Made by a program: the position numbers and the translations under genes. Below the pieces are notes generated by a model. That model saw only the letters and a list, made by a program, of their open reading frames with translations, did not search any database and was not told the DNA's origin. A stretch of DNA of 64,000 bases from Microbacterium sp. cf332. Its GTDB lineage: Bacteria; Actinomycetota; Actinomycetes; Actinomycetales; Microbacteriaceae. The stretch is from contig NZ_FNKN01000003.1 of assembly GCF_900102175.1 (NCBI RefSeq), forward strand, positions 124,414 to 188,413. The letters run 5' to 3'. Of the stretch, positions 8,753 to 18,341 are shown in pieces; positions within the stretch are counted from its first letter, which is position 1; the number at the start of each line of letters is the position of its first letter.

Positions 8753-9316
8753 TCAGTCCGCCAGCATCGGCCAGGGCTGCGGCGTGCGGTCGTCCGCCGC
8801 GAGGATGCCCGCGATCCATCCGTCATGGCGGCCCCGCAGGTCGGAGAGGCCCTGGCGCAGCAGGCCCTCGTACCGGAAGCCGAGGCTGCGCGCGGTCCGC
8901 GCCGACGCGAGGTTGCCGACGACGGCCCGCCACTCGATGCGTGCCAGCGAGAGCGGCTCGGCGAAACCGAAGTCGATGACGGCCCGGGCGGCCTCGGTGA
9001 CGTAGCCGTGGCCGCGCGCGGCGGCCGCCATCCAGTAGCCGATCTCGGCGCTGCCGCCGGCGATCGTGCGATGCAGGCCGATCATGCCGACCCACGAGCC
9101 GTCGACGCGGATGCCCCAGGTGAGCTCGCTCTGCTCCTGCCACCAGACTGCAGCCTTGGCGACGAAGTCCTCGGCGTGCGAGCGGTCGTAGGGCGAGGGC
9201 AGCGTGGTCCAACGGGGGACCTCGGGGTCCTGGGCGGCGGCGGTGATGGCGTCGGCGTCGTCGAGCGTCGGGATGGACAGCCCGAGCCGGGCGGTACGGA
9301 GGGTCACCGGTTGCAT
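8753..9316 (-). CDS. GNAT-family N-acetyltransferase (RimJ/RimL type)
   Basis: 187 residues. Opens with LRTARLGLSIPTLDDADAI, the typical RimJ/RimL entry, and carries the acetyl-CoA binding segment RGHGYVTEAARAVIDFGF followed by the ALIEW-like ARIEWRAVVGNLAS. Such enzymes acetylate protein N-termini or small amines; the substrate is unknown. It lies upstream of the glycosylase gene on the same strand with 67 bases between. A TAGGGT box six bases before the ATG supports this start. Confidence 0.85.
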   Translation of the reverse strand: MQPVTLRTARLGLSIPTLDDADAITAAAQDPEVPRWTTLPSPYDRSHAEDFVAKAAVWWQEQSELTWGIRVDGSWVGMIGLHRTIAGGSAEIGYWMAAAARGHGYVTEAARAVIDFGFAEPLSLARIEWRAVVGNLASARTARSLGFRYEGLLRQGLSDLRGRHDGWIAGILAADDRTPQPWPMLAD

Positions 9317-9322
9317 CCCCCG

Positions 9323-9328
9323 ACCCTA
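9323..9328 (-). promoter_or_regulatory. -10 box TAGGGT, leaderless start of the GNAT gene
   Basis: TAGGGT ends six bases before the ATG at 9316. Confidence 0.55.
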
Positions 9329-9413
9329 CCGATCCGAGCCCCGCTCACCGCGCCGCGTGCTCCCGCTGTTCGGGTGCCGTGCCGGTGCCAGTGGTGCGGG
9401 TGCGGTTGGTCCC

Positions 9414-9480
9414 GTGCACAGGTTGTGCGGGGCGATACCGGCCTTCACGGCACCGGGTATGCCGCGTGGCCTGTGCGCGG
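9414..9480. repeat. Degenerate inverted-repeat element
   Basis: GCACAGG (9416-9422) and CCTGTGC (9470-9476) pair across 47 bases. The flanks recall a CGTG...CACG outer edge as in the element at 9601-9678, though the right arm seems to carry a few extra bases. Same architecture and loop size as the intact elements, so it may be a decayed copy; with seven paired bases chance cannot be excluded. Confidence 0.3.
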
Positions 9481-9600
9481 CACGATTCCGGCGGGCTCCG
9501 AGCACGGGGCGCCGACCGGCCGCGGCGACCAGACTCGACTCTCCGGGCCGGGCGGGGCCGGGTCAGCGGGCGTCTCGCGCCACGGCACCGCGACGCGTCA

Positions 9601-9678
9601 CGTGCCGTCGACAGGCTGAACGTCGCCGGTCCGCGCGATTCGGGGCGGATGGAGGCGCCCGAGCCTGTCGACGGCACG
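9601..9678. repeat. REPIN-like inverted-repeat element, family A, copy 1
   Basis: Two perfect 17-base inverted arms (CGTGCCGTCGACAGGCT at 9601-9617 and its complement at 9662-9678) enclose 44 variable bases. Total length is 78, the same as copy 2 at 10688-10765. It lies 99 bases before the start of the first DUF559 gene. Arms contain GTCGAC. The form matches REPINs: paired short palindromic arms with a variable core. Confidence 0.75.
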
Positions 9679-9765
9679 CCGGTCGGCGCCTCCCGCACAG
9701 GCCGGCCCATCCGGCACTTGCGCACAGGTCGTCGCGGGGCGGCGGTAGGCGGCCGCCGCGCGGCG

Positions 9766-9771
9766 CAGGGT
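9766..9771 (+). promoter_or_regulatory. -10-like box CAGGGT before the first DUF559 gene
   Basis: CAGGGT ends six bases before the ATG at 9778, the leaderless spacing seen elsewhere in this window; the first base differs from TANNNT. Confidence 0.35.
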
Positions 9772-9777
9772 GTCGGC

Positions 9778-10656
9778 ATGACGCACCTGATGACATCCCC
9801 GTGGACTCCCGCCGAGATCGCGGACCTGCCGTGCTGGTCGACCGCCGAGCTCCGCGCAGCCGGTCTGCGTAAGCGCGACATCGCCGATGCGATCGCGGCG
9901 GGTCGGCTCGTTCGGCCGCGCCGTGGTTCGTACCTGCCGGCGGACGCCCCGGACGACGTCGTCACGGCCGTTTCGCTCGGCGGGCGGCTCACCTGCGTGA
10001 GTCTGCTGCGGCTGCTCGGGGTCTTCGTCCTCGAGCGGAGCGGGCCGCACATCCAGCTCCCGCCGACCGCCTCCCGCGTGCCCGACATCGCCGCCGGCAC
10101 CGACCGTGCCGTGCGGCACTGGATGCCCGCGGTCGAGGCCCGCCCGCGGTGGTATGCGTGCTCGGGGATCGTGGACGCGGTCGTTCGCGCCGTGCTGTGT
10201 CAGCCGCCCCGTGCGGCGATCGCCACGATCGACAGCGCCCTCCACCTCGGGCTCCTGGCCCCGGCGGATCTCGCCACCGTGTTCGCTGCCCTTCCGTTGC
10301 GATACCGTGCGCTCCGCCCGCTCATCGATGCGCGCGCGGAGTCGGGGCCGGAGACGCTCATGCGGCTGCTGCTCCGCGGGATCGCGCGCTCAGTCGAGGT
10401 CCAGGTGCAGGTATCCGGTGTCGGCCGGGTCGATCTGCTCGTGGACGGCTGGCTCATCGTGGAGTGCGACAGCGACGCCCACCACGCCGGCCTCGAGGCC
10501 CGCCGGAGAGACGGGCGCCGGGATCTCGCCGCCGCGGCCCTCGGCTACGCGACGCTCCACCCCATGGCCGCTGACATCATGTGGCGGCCCGAGCGGGTGG
10601 TCGCTGCCGTGCGCGGCCTGTTGAGCCGCGGTCCGCGCTCTGCCCGGCTGCGTTGA
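9778..10656 (+). CDS. AbiEi-like winged helix plus DUF559 (Vsr-like) nuclease-fold protein, paralog 1
   Basis: 292 residues. The N-terminal part (about 10-55) resembles the AbiEi-type winged helix, ending in GRLVRPRRGSYLPA. A conserved CVSLLRLLGVFVL block follows at 73-85. The C-terminal part (about 185-285) is a DUF559/Vsr-like PD-(D/E)XK fold with likely active-site residues E192, D219, E229 and D231 in VGRVDLLVDGWLIVECDSD, plus H235-H236. No AbiEii toxin partner lies beside it. It is bracketed by family A inverted-repeat elements at 9601-9678 and 10688-10765. The other member of the family is at 27934-28785. A role in handling those repeats is a hypothesis only. Confidence 0.82.
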   Translation: MTHLMTSPWTPAEIADLPCWSTAELRAAGLRKRDIADAIAAGRLVRPRRGSYLPADAPDDVVTAVSLGGRLTCVSLLRLLGVFVLERSGPHIQLPPTASRVPDIAAGTDRAVRHWMPAVEARPRWYACSGIVDAVVRAVLCQPPRAAIATIDSALHLGLLAPADLATVFAALPLRYRALRPLIDARAESGPETLMRLLLRGIARSVEVQVQVSGVGRVDLLVDGWLIVECDSDAHHAGLEARRRDGRRDLAAAALGYATLHPMAADIMWRPERVVAAVRGLLSRGPRSARLR

Positions 10657-10687
10657 CGCTCCCCGTATCCCGGTCGACCGACGCGCG

Positions 10688-10765
10688 CGTGCCGTCGACA
10701 GGCTGAGGGTTGCAAGCCGGCGCCTGGATCGTGCGCTGAGGTGTCCTCGCCCTGTCGACGGCACG
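10688..10765. repeat. REPIN-like inverted-repeat element, family A, copy 2
   Basis: Arms CGTGCCGTCGACAGG (10688-10702) and CCTGTCGACGGCACG (10751-10765) are perfect inverse complements across 48 variable bases. It starts 31 bases after the stop of the first DUF559 gene. Arms are identical to copy 1 while the cores differ apart from a CTGA directly after the left arm. Confidence 0.75.
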
Positions 10766-10853
10766 GGCTCGGATGGGAACCGGCGACGGGCTCGGACGGG
10801 AACCGGCGACGGGTGCGGATGCCGCCGGCGTCGGGCTCGGATGCCGCAGGCGT
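10764..10853. repeat. Four imperfect 22-23 base tandem repeats
   Basis: Units at 10764-10786, 10787-10809, 10810-10831 and 10832-10853 all begin CGGG(C/T)(T/G)CGGA and end in CGGCG or AGGCG. The first two differ at one base; the last two share GGATGCCG. They overlap the last two bases of the adjoining inverted-repeat element. Confidence 0.7.
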
Positions 10854-10969
10854 TCCATCCGCAGGTTCAGCGCCCGCGGCGCCGCCGGCGCTCGGGTCTA
10901 GCGGCTGCTCAACCTGTACGCGGCACAGGAAGAACGGCGCGGCTACCCGAGGGCGACCGGAAGCGGGCC

Positions 10970-12491
<1,522 letters not shown>

Positions 12492-12520
12492 CGGGCGTCG
12501 CTCCGCCCGCCGTCGCCTAC

Positions 12521-13360
12521 TCAGCCCGGGAAGGCGTAGTCGGCGACGACCGGGGCGTGGTCGCTCCATCGGGTGTCCCACGACGGTGCGCGGACGACCC
12601 GGTAGTCGCTGACCCGCTCGGCCAGCTGCGGCGTCGCCAGGTGGTAGTCGATGCGCCAGCCGGTGTCGGTGTCGAACGCCTTGCCGCGGTTCGACCACCA
12701 GGTGTACGGACCGTCGACCTCGCCGGCGAAACGGCGCCCCACGTCGACCCAGCCGAGGCCGGTGCCGCGCTCGCCGTCGACGGTTTCGACCTCCGCGCCG
12801 ACCGGAGCGGTGAAGCGGTCGAAGTACGCGCGCTCGCGCGGCAGGAAGCCCGCCTTCTTGCGGTTGCCGCGCCAGTTGCGGATGTCGAGCTCGCGGTGCC
12901 CCACGTTCAGATCGCCGGTGATCACGGCGAGTCCGCCGAGCTGCGGCATCCGCTTCTCCATCGCGTCGAGGAAGGCGTATTTCGCGACCTGCTTCTCGGT
13001 GTCGGCCTCGCCCGTGAAGACGTACGCGCTCACGACGGTGAGGTGCTCGCCCGCGACCGCGATGTCGGCCTCGACCCAGCGTCCCTTCGAGTCGAGGTCG
13101 TCGTCGCCGAGCTCGACGCGCCACACGTCGAGCGGCTCACGCGCGGCGATGGCGACGCCGGCGCGCCCCTTGGCGAGCGCCTCGTCGGAGACGAAGTGCC
13201 ACCCCGGGAGCGCCGCCGCGAGATCGCTCGGCTGAGCGCGCACCTCTTGCAGCGTGAGGATGTCGACGTCGGCGGCAGCGAGCCAGTCGTGCATGCCCTT
13301 ACGGGCTGCGGCGCGGATGCCGTTGACGTTGACGGAGGCGATGCGGAGGCTGCGTGACAC
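12521..13360 (-). CDS. xthA: Exodeoxyribonuclease III
   Basis: 279 residues, an AP endonuclease/3'-exonuclease of base-excision repair. Metal and catalytic motifs are clear: LRIASVNVNGIRAA at the start, LTLQEVRA, ITGDLNVGHRELDI and the final WSDHAPVVADY. The GTG at 13360 puts the first motif at residue 5 and is preceded by TACGCT at seven bases; the longer open frame upstream has no support. Downstream of it on the same strand lies trpS, 41 bases away. Confidence 0.95.
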   Translation of the reverse strand: MSRSLRIASVNVNGIRAAARKGMHDWLAAADVDILTLQEVRAQPSDLAAALPGWHFVSDEALAKGRAGVAIAAREPLDVWRVELGDDDLDSKGRWVEADIAVAGEHLTVVSAYVFTGEADTEKQVAKYAFLDAMEKRMPQLGGLAVITGDLNVGHRELDIRNWRGNRKKAGFLPRERAYFDRFTAPVGAEVETVDGERGTGLGWVDVGRRFAGEVDGPYTWWSNRGKAFDTDTGWRIDYHLATPQLAERVSDYRVVRAPSWDTRWSDHAPVVADYAFPG

Positions 13361-13367
13361 ATCTGCC

Positions 13368-13373
13368 AGCGTA
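13368..13373 (-). promoter_or_regulatory. -10 box TACGCT, leaderless start of xthA
   Basis: TACGCT ends seven bases before the GTG at 13360. Confidence 0.55.
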
Positions 13374-13409
13374 ATCGGGGTCACCGACACGACCCCGCTC
13401 CGCGGCGGC

Positions 13410-14570
13410 TCACTCCGCGGCGACACGCTCGGCGTCGAGCCGGTGCAGCAGGTCGCGGGCCTGTCGCACGGCGCGGCGGGCGGGCACGCGCTGCCACCAG
13501 CCGGCCTCGGCGAGGGCGTGCTCGGCGTCGCGCAGCTGCGCCTCGGCAACCACCCGGAGTGCGCGCCGCTCGTCGGCGCGGCGCTCCTGCTCGGTGCGGA
13601 CGATGAGGGGGATGTCGTCGTCGGCCGCCGAGACCGCGACCCACGACGCGGCGACGAGCATGACGATGCCCGCCAGCCTCAGCCAGAGCAGGAAGCCGAT
13701 GAGCACCGAGAAGGTCGCCAGCAGCGGGTTGGTGGGGGAGTAGACCGCGAGGAAACCGGCACCCAGCTGCAGCACGCTCAGCGCGATGCCGCCGAACAGC
13801 GAACCGGGGATGATCTTGCGCCACGGCAGCGACGTGCCCGTGAGGAACCGGATGAGCCCGGTGAGCGCCGCGGCGTTCAGCACGACGGCGACGAGGACCG
13901 AGGCGAGGCGGCTGAGGACGTCGATCGTCGCCGACTCGTAGGGCACCTCGAAGAGATCGAACAGCTGGCGAACGATGCCGCCCGCGACGAGGCCGAGGGC
14001 CGCACCCAGGACGAGGGCCAGACCGAACAACAGAGCCGCGCCGAAGTCGCGCAGCTTGAGCAGGACGTAGTTGCGGGTGTCGAAGGGGAGCCCGAAGATG
14101 TCGCGCACCGCGCGTCGGGTGAAGGTCACGAAGCCGATCGCGGTCCAGACCGCGACGGCCAGCGCGGCAGCACCGGTGACGGCGAGCAGGCTCCCGCTAT
14201 CACGCGCGATCCCGGCGACATCGTCGGGGGAGACGGGACCGTCGTGCGAGATCAGCTCGGGGATGTAGGAGTTGACGACTCCGATCAGCGCGTCGATCGC
14301 GACCGCGGAGCCGCCGAGCCAGAGACCGACCACCGCGAAGGCCGTGTAGATCGTCGCGAAGAGTGCGAACAGCGACTGGTAGCTGATGCTCGCCGCGAGC
14401 AGGAACCCGTTGTGTCGCAGGAAGTGCCGCCAGACCCGGATGGGGAACCAGCCGAGCGTGCGACGGGTGATAGTCGTCGCACGCTCGATGGGCTGATCGA
14501 GCCGCTCACGCAGGCGCGATGAATCCCAGCGCTCGCGCAGCGGGTCCGTCGCGGAGGGGTCGGAACTCAC
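13410..14570 (-). CDS. YihY/BrkB-family inner membrane protein
   Basis: 386 residues with about six membrane segments between residues 45 and 320, beginning with the family signature FLLAASISYQSLFALFATIY. The C-terminus is a charged cytoplasmic tail rich in Arg, Glu and Ala. The family was once thought to be RNase BN; its function is unsettled. Start is the GTG at 14570, with TACATT seven bases upstream. Confidence 0.88.
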   Translation of the reverse strand: MSSDPSATDPLRERWDSSRLRERLDQPIERATTITRRTLGWFPIRVWRHFLRHNGFLLAASISYQSLFALFATIYTAFAVVGLWLGGSAVAIDALIGVVNSYIPELISHDGPVSPDDVAGIARDSGSLLAVTGAAALAVAVWTAIGFVTFTRRAVRDIFGLPFDTRNYVLLKLRDFGAALLFGLALVLGAALGLVAGGIVRQLFDLFEVPYESATIDVLSRLASVLVAVVLNAAALTGLIRFLTGTSLPWRKIIPGSLFGGIALSVLQLGAGFLAVYSPTNPLLATFSVLIGFLLWLRLAGIVMLVAASWVAVSAADDDIPLIVRTEQERRADERRALRVVAEAQLRDAEHALAEAGWWQRVPARRAVRQARDLLHRLDAERVAAE

Positions 14571-14577
14571 GTCGTCG

Positions 14578-14583
14578 AATGTA
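14578..14583 (-). promoter_or_regulatory. -10 box TACATT, leaderless start of the YihY gene
   Basis: TACATT ends seven bases before the GTG at 14570. Confidence 0.5.
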
Positions 14584-14607
14584 CCGGCAGCGCGAGCGGG
14601 GTTCCGA

Positions 14608-14623
14608 CGGGCCGGCGGGCCCG
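14608..14623 (-). terminator. Short hairpin after sdhB
   Basis: CGGGCC and GGCCCG pair across GGCG, seven bases beyond the sdhB stop. Short but entirely G/C; a plausible weak end point for the sdh operon. Confidence 0.35.
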
Positions 14624-14630
14624 CCCGAAC

Positions 14631-15401
14631 TCATCGACCGCGCAGAACCGCCTGCTTGACCTCGGCGATGGCCTTGGTGACCTCGATGCCGCGGGGGCAC
14701 GCCTCGGTGCAGTTGAACGTCGTGCGGCAGCGCCACACGCCTTCCTTGTCGTTGAGGATGTCGAGGCGCACATCGCCCGCGTCGTCGCGCGAGTCGAAGA
14801 TGAAGCGGTGCGCGTTGACGATCGCGGCGGGGCCGAAGTACTGGCCGTCGGTCCAGAACACGGGGCACGACGAGGTGCACGCCGCGCAGAGGATGCACTT
14901 CGTGGTGTCGTCGAAGATCTCGCGGTCGGCGATCGTCTGGATGCGCTCCTTGCCCGCCTCGGGCTTGGAGTTGGCGATCAGGAACGGCTGGACGTCGCGG
15001 TAGGAGGCGAAGAACGGCTCCATGTCGACGACGAGGTCCTTCTCGAGCGGCAGACCCTTGATGGCCTCGACGTAGATCGGTTGCGAGATGTCGAGATCCT
15101 TGATCAGCGTCTTGCAGGCCAGGCGGTTGCGGCCGTTGATGCGCATGGCGTCCGAGCCGCAGATGCCGTGGGCGCACGAGCGCCGGAAGGTCAGCGACCC
15201 GTCGACGTCCCACTTGATCTTGTGGAGTGCGTCGAGGACGCGGTCGGTCGAGTAGAGCTCCACGTCGTAGTCGACCCAGCGCGGCTCCGCGTCGACCTCG
15301 GGGTCGAACCGCCGGATGATGAAGGTGACCAGGAACGACTGGATGCCGGTGTCGTTCGCCGCCTCGGCAGGGGCCGTGGCATCGGTCTCGACGATCGTCA
15401 T
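14631..15401 (-). CDS. sdhB: Succinate dehydrogenase iron-sulfur subunit
   Basis: 256 residues. Carries the [2Fe-2S] site (SCAHGICGSDAM near residue 73), and the ferredoxin-like part with CILCAACTSSCPVFW and CRTTFNCTEACPRGI for the [4Fe-4S] and [3Fe-4S] clusters. Passes electrons from SdhA to quinone at the membrane anchor. The ATG overlaps the sdhA stop by one base (TGATG). Last gene of sdhC-D-A-B. Confidence 0.97.
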   Translation of the reverse strand: MTIVETDATAPAEAANDTGIQSFLVTFIIRRFDPEVDAEPRWVDYDVELYSTDRVLDALHKIKWDVDGSLTFRRSCAHGICGSDAMRINGRNRLACKTLIKDLDISQPIYVEAIKGLPLEKDLVVDMEPFFASYRDVQPFLIANSKPEAGKERIQTIADREIFDDTTKCILCAACTSSCPVFWTDGQYFGPAAIVNAHRFIFDSRDDAGDVRLDILNDKEGVWRCRTTFNCTEACPRGIEVTKAIAEVKQAVLRGR

Positions 15402-17227
15402 CAGTACTTCCTCTCCAGCGGCGGGTACCGCAGTTCGCCGTTCTCGTTCTTGGTGAACACGACGGGCTTCCAGTCGAGCCGGATGTGGTCCTCGGCGTGC
15501 GACGAGTGGGGGTCGCCCGAGAGGTAGGCCATCGTGTGCTGCATGTAGTTCTCGTCGTCGCGCGTCGGGAAGTCGTCGCGCATGTGACCGCCGCGGCTCT
15601 CCTTGCGGTTGCGGGCGGCGACCACGACGACCTCGGCGATGTCGAGCAGGAAGCCCAGCTCCACCGCCTCGAGCAGGTCGGTGTTGAACCGCTTGCCCTT
15701 GTCGTCGACGTGGATGTTCTTGAAACGCTCGCGCAGGTCGGCGATGACGTCCATGACGTGCAGGAGGGACTCCTCGGTGCGGAACACCTGGGCGCCCTTG
15801 TCCATCTCGTCCTGCAGCGTCTTGCGCAGCACCGCGATGCGCTCGGTGCCGGGGTTGTCGCGGACGCCCTCGATGAGCTCACGGACCGCGTGGGCGGGGT
15901 TCTCCGGCAGCGGCACGAAGTCGGCCGTCTTGACGTACTCGACGGCGTTCCGGCCGGCGCGCTTGCCGAAGACGTTGATGTCGAGCAGCGAGTTGGTGCC
16001 GAGGCGATTCGAGCCATGCACCGAGACGCAGGCGCACTCGCCCGCAGCGTAGAGGCCGGGGACGACGGTGGTGTTGTCGGCGAGCACCTCGGCCTTGACG
16101 TTGGTGGGGATGCCGCCCATCGCGTAGTGCGCGGTCGGCATCACCGGAACCGGTTCGACGACGGGGTCGACGCCGAGGTACGTGCGCGCGAACTCGGTGA
16201 TGTCGGGGAGCTTGGTCTCGAGGACCTCGGCGCCCAGGTGGGTGCAGTCGAGCAGCACGTAGTCGCGGTGCGGGCCGGCGCCGCGGCCCTCCGCGACCTC
16301 CTGCTGCATGCAGCGCGAGACGATGTCGCGGGGGGCGAGGTCCTTGATGGTGGGGGCGTAGCGCTCCATGAAGCGCTCGCCCGATGCGTTGCGCAGGATG
16401 GCGCCCTCGCCACGCGCACCCTCGGTGAGGAGGATGCCGAGACCGGCGAGGCCGGTCGGGTGGAACTGGAAGAACTCCATGTCCTCGAGGGGGAGGCCCT
16501 TACGCCAGACGATGCCGACGCCGTCTCCCGTGAGGGTGTGGGCGTTCGAGGTCGTCTTGTAGATCTTGCCGAAGCCGCCGGTCGCGAAGATCACGGCCTT
16601 CGAGTGGAACACGTGCAGGTCGCCGGTCGCCAGGTCGTAGGCGACGACGCCGGCCGTCTGGGTCGATCCGTCGGCGGCCGTGACCGTGATCAGGTCGAGC
16701 ACGTAGTACTCGTTGAAGAAGTTGATGCCGAGCTTGACGCAGTTCTGGAACAGCGTCTGCAGGATCATGTGACCTGTGCGGTCGGCGGCGTAGCACGCAC
16801 GGCGCACGGGCGACTTGCCGTGGTCGGCGGTGTGCCCGCCGAACCGGCGCTGGTCGATTTTGCCGTCGGGCGTGCGGTTGAAGGGCAGACCCATGTTCTC
16901 GAGGTCGATGACCGCGTCGATGGCCTCCTTCGCGAGGATCTCCGCGGCGTCCTGGTCGACGAGGTAGTCGCCGCCCTTGACCGTGTCGAAGGTGTGCCAC
17001 TCCCACGAGTCCTCTTCGACGTTGGCGAGCGCCGCCGCCATGCCGCCCTGGGCCGCACCCGTGTGCGAGCGCGTCGGGTACAGCTTCGAGATCACCGCGG
17101 TCCGAGCGCCCGGACCGGCCTCGATCGCCGCCCGCATCCCGGCGCCGCCGGCGCCGACGATGACGATGTCGAACTGGTGGTAATGGATGCCGTCCTTGAC
17201 GACGACCTCTTCGGTCTGGGTGCTCAC
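15401..17227 (-). CDS. sdhA: Succinate dehydrogenase flavoprotein subunit
   Basis: 608 residues. FAD-binding [16 protein letters not shown] at about 24-39, the flavin-linking histidine in [15 protein letters not shown], and the active-site region around HPTGL and RGEGAILRN. Oxidises succinate to fumarate on the cytoplasmic face. Start is a GTG at 17227 with AAAGG upstream. It lies 46 bases behind sdhD. A long antisense open frame across it is a codon-bias shadow. Confidence 0.97.
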   Translation of the reverse strand: MSTQTEEVVVKDGIHYHQFDIVIVGAGGAGMRAAIEAGPGARTAVISKLYPTRSHTGAAQGGMAAALANVEEDSWEWHTFDTVKGGDYLVDQDAAEILAKEAIDAVIDLENMGLPFNRTPDGKIDQRRFGGHTADHGKSPVRRACYAADRTGHMILQTLFQNCVKLGINFFNEYYVLDLITVTAADGSTQTAGVVAYDLATGDLHVFHSKAVIFATGGFGKIYKTTSNAHTLTGDGVGIVWRKGLPLEDMEFFQFHPTGLAGLGILLTEGARGEGAILRNASGERFMERYAPTIKDLAPRDIVSRCMQQEVAEGRGAGPHRDYVLLDCTHLGAEVLETKLPDITEFARTYLGVDPVVEPVPVMPTAHYAMGGIPTNVKAEVLADNTTVVPGLYAAGECACVSVHGSNRLGTNSLLDINVFGKRAGRNAVEYVKTADFVPLPENPAHAVRELIEGVRDNPGTERIAVLRKTLQDEMDKGAQVFRTEESLLHVMDVIADLRERFKNIHVDDKGKRFNTDLLEAVELGFLLDIAEVVVVAARNRKESRGGHMRDDFPTRDDENYMQHTMAYLSGDPHSSHAEDHIRLDWKPVVFTKNENGELRYPPLERKY

Positions 17228-17273
17228 TCGGCGAGCCTTTCGTTGCTGTGATTCACGTCGTCGGAGCGCAGGG

Positions 17274-17717
17274 TCAGCCCTGGCAGGTCTCCCAGAGCAT
17301 GCTGTCGGCGGTGACGCCGAGGCAGGGGTCGAAGGTGAAGACGACCAGCGTTCCGAGGAGGATCAGGAGTCCGGCCGAGAGCCAGATGGCCCACACCAGC
17401 ACCTTGCGCGCCGTCGCGCCCGTGACGTAGTCGTTGACGATCGTGCGCATGCCGTTGGCGCCGTGGATCAGAGCGAGCCACAGCATGAGGACGTCCCACC
17501 ACTGCCAGAACGGGCTGGCGAACTTGCCGGCGACGAACGCGAAGTCGATGCCCTTGATGCCCTCGCCGAGCATCAGGTTGACGAAGAGGTGCCCGAAGAT
17601 CAGCACGACCAGCAGCACGCCGGAGGCGCGCATGTAGACCCAGCCCCACTTCTCGAGGTTGGCGCCCTTCTTGCGGACCTGCGGGCTGCGGGGAGCGGCC
17701 AGGGTGTCGGCGGTCAT
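17274..17717 (-). CDS. sdhD: Succinate dehydrogenase hydrophobic membrane anchor subunit
   Basis: 147 residues with three membrane helices. [20 protein letters not shown] opens helix 1; [18 protein letters not shown] carries a probable haem- or quinone-site histidine. It anchors SdhAB and binds quinone with SdhC. The ATG at 17717 overlaps the sdhC stop by one base. A very long antisense frame running from here through the manC gene is not real beyond this segment. Confidence 0.92.
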   Translation of the reverse strand: MTADTLAAPRSPQVRKKGANLEKWGWVYMRASGVLLVVLIFGHLFVNLMLGEGIKGIDFAFVAGKFASPFWQWWDVLMLWLALIHGANGMRTIVNDYVTGATARKVLVWAIWLSAGLLILLGTLVVFTFDPCLGVTADSMLWETCQG

Positions 17718-18151
17718 CAGTGACCCCCTCCAATCTCCGAGAGCACGATCGGCACGTGGCGCGCCGAGAAGCCGATGACGGTGACGGCCCAGACGGCCAG
17801 GACGCCCCACCAGAGCTGGCGCTGGTGACGCGTGGCCCACGGCCACAGGTCGACCGCGATGATGCGCAGGCCGTTGAAGGCGTGGTAGACGATCGCTGCG
17901 ACGAGGGCGACCTCGCCCAGGCCCATGATCGGGTTCTTGTAGGTGCCGATGACGGCGTCGTAGGCCTCGGGCGACACGCGGATCAGCGCGGTGTCGAGCA
18001 CGTGGACCAAGAGGAAGAAGAAGATGGCGACGCCGGTGATGCGGTGAAGCACCCACGACCACATGCCCTCGTTCCCGCGGTAGAGCGTGCCGCGCGGGGT
18101 CTTGGATGTGGTCTGGGCTACCGACGGTGTGACGCGTGCTGGTGCAGACAC
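17717..18151 (-). CDS. sdhC: Succinate dehydrogenase cytochrome b556 subunit
   Basis: 144 residues with three membrane helices. MWSWVLHRITGVAIFFFLLVH holds the conserved S-x3-R/H region and YHAFNGLRIIAVDL a haem-ligand histidine. The GTG at 18151 is preferred to the ATG eight codons upstream because AGGGAGGA lies at ideal distance before it. First gene of the sdh operon, with a leader of about 80 bases. Confidence 0.9.
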   Translation of the reverse strand: MSAPARVTPSVAQTTSKTPRGTLYRGNEGMWSWVLHRITGVAIFFFLLVHVLDTALIRVSPEAYDAVIGTYKNPIMGLGEVALVAAIVYHAFNGLRIIAVDLWPWATRHQRQLWWGVLAVWAVTVIGFSARHVPIVLSEIGGGH

Positions 18152-18241
18152 GGTCGTCCTCCCTGGATCGAACACGGTTCGTGGGGGCGATCGATGCCCC
18201 GGTGGGGCGGTTGACCCCCGGCGTCACATGGGCGCCTCTCG

Positions 18242-18247
18242 ATTCTA
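18242..18247 (-). promoter_or_regulatory. Candidate -10 box TAGAAT for the sdh operon
   Basis: TAGAAT on the minus strand lies about 90 bases before the sdhC start. No good -35 match was seen at 16-18 bases, so this rests on the -10 alone. Confidence 0.35.
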
Positions 18248-18329
18248 GGCCGGGAAAATAGGGCGGGGCGACGAAGGGCACCCTAAAGAAACGGGGTTCT
18301 TGACGCTCGGGCCCCGTCCGCCGCGCCAC

Positions 18330-18335
18330 TACGCT
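18330..18335 (+). promoter_or_regulatory. -10 box TACGCT, leaderless start of manC
   Basis: TACGCT ends six bases before the ATG at 18342. Confidence 0.55.
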
Positions 18336-18341
18336 CGGAGC

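Larger units (their letters stand above)
9317..9777. other. 461-base intergenic stretch with inverted-repeat elements
   Basis: No convincing gene. It holds the -10 box of the GNAT gene (9323-9328), a degenerate inverted repeat (9414-9480), a well-preserved inverted-repeat element (9601-9678) and several GCACAGG motifs (near 9416, 9695 and 9720). It ends at the start of the first DUF559 gene. Confidence 0.6.
10657..10969. other. 313-base intergenic stretch with an inverted-repeat element and tandem repeats
   Basis: No convincing gene. It contains family A copy 2 (10688-10765) and, directly abutting it, four imperfect 22-23 base tandem units (10764-10853). The remaining roughly 115 bases before the SseB-like gene show nothing recognisable. 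Confidence 0.6.

Noticed and set aside
9778..10656. Classical AbiE toxin-antitoxin system
   Set aside because: The N-terminus resembles AbiEi antitoxins, but no AbiEii nucleotidyltransferase gene lies next to either copy; the fused DUF559 domain argues for another role.
15485..17251. A 588-codon plus-strand frame opposite sdhA
   Set aside because: No domain or motif; composition is that of an antisense shadow of a strongly biased gene.
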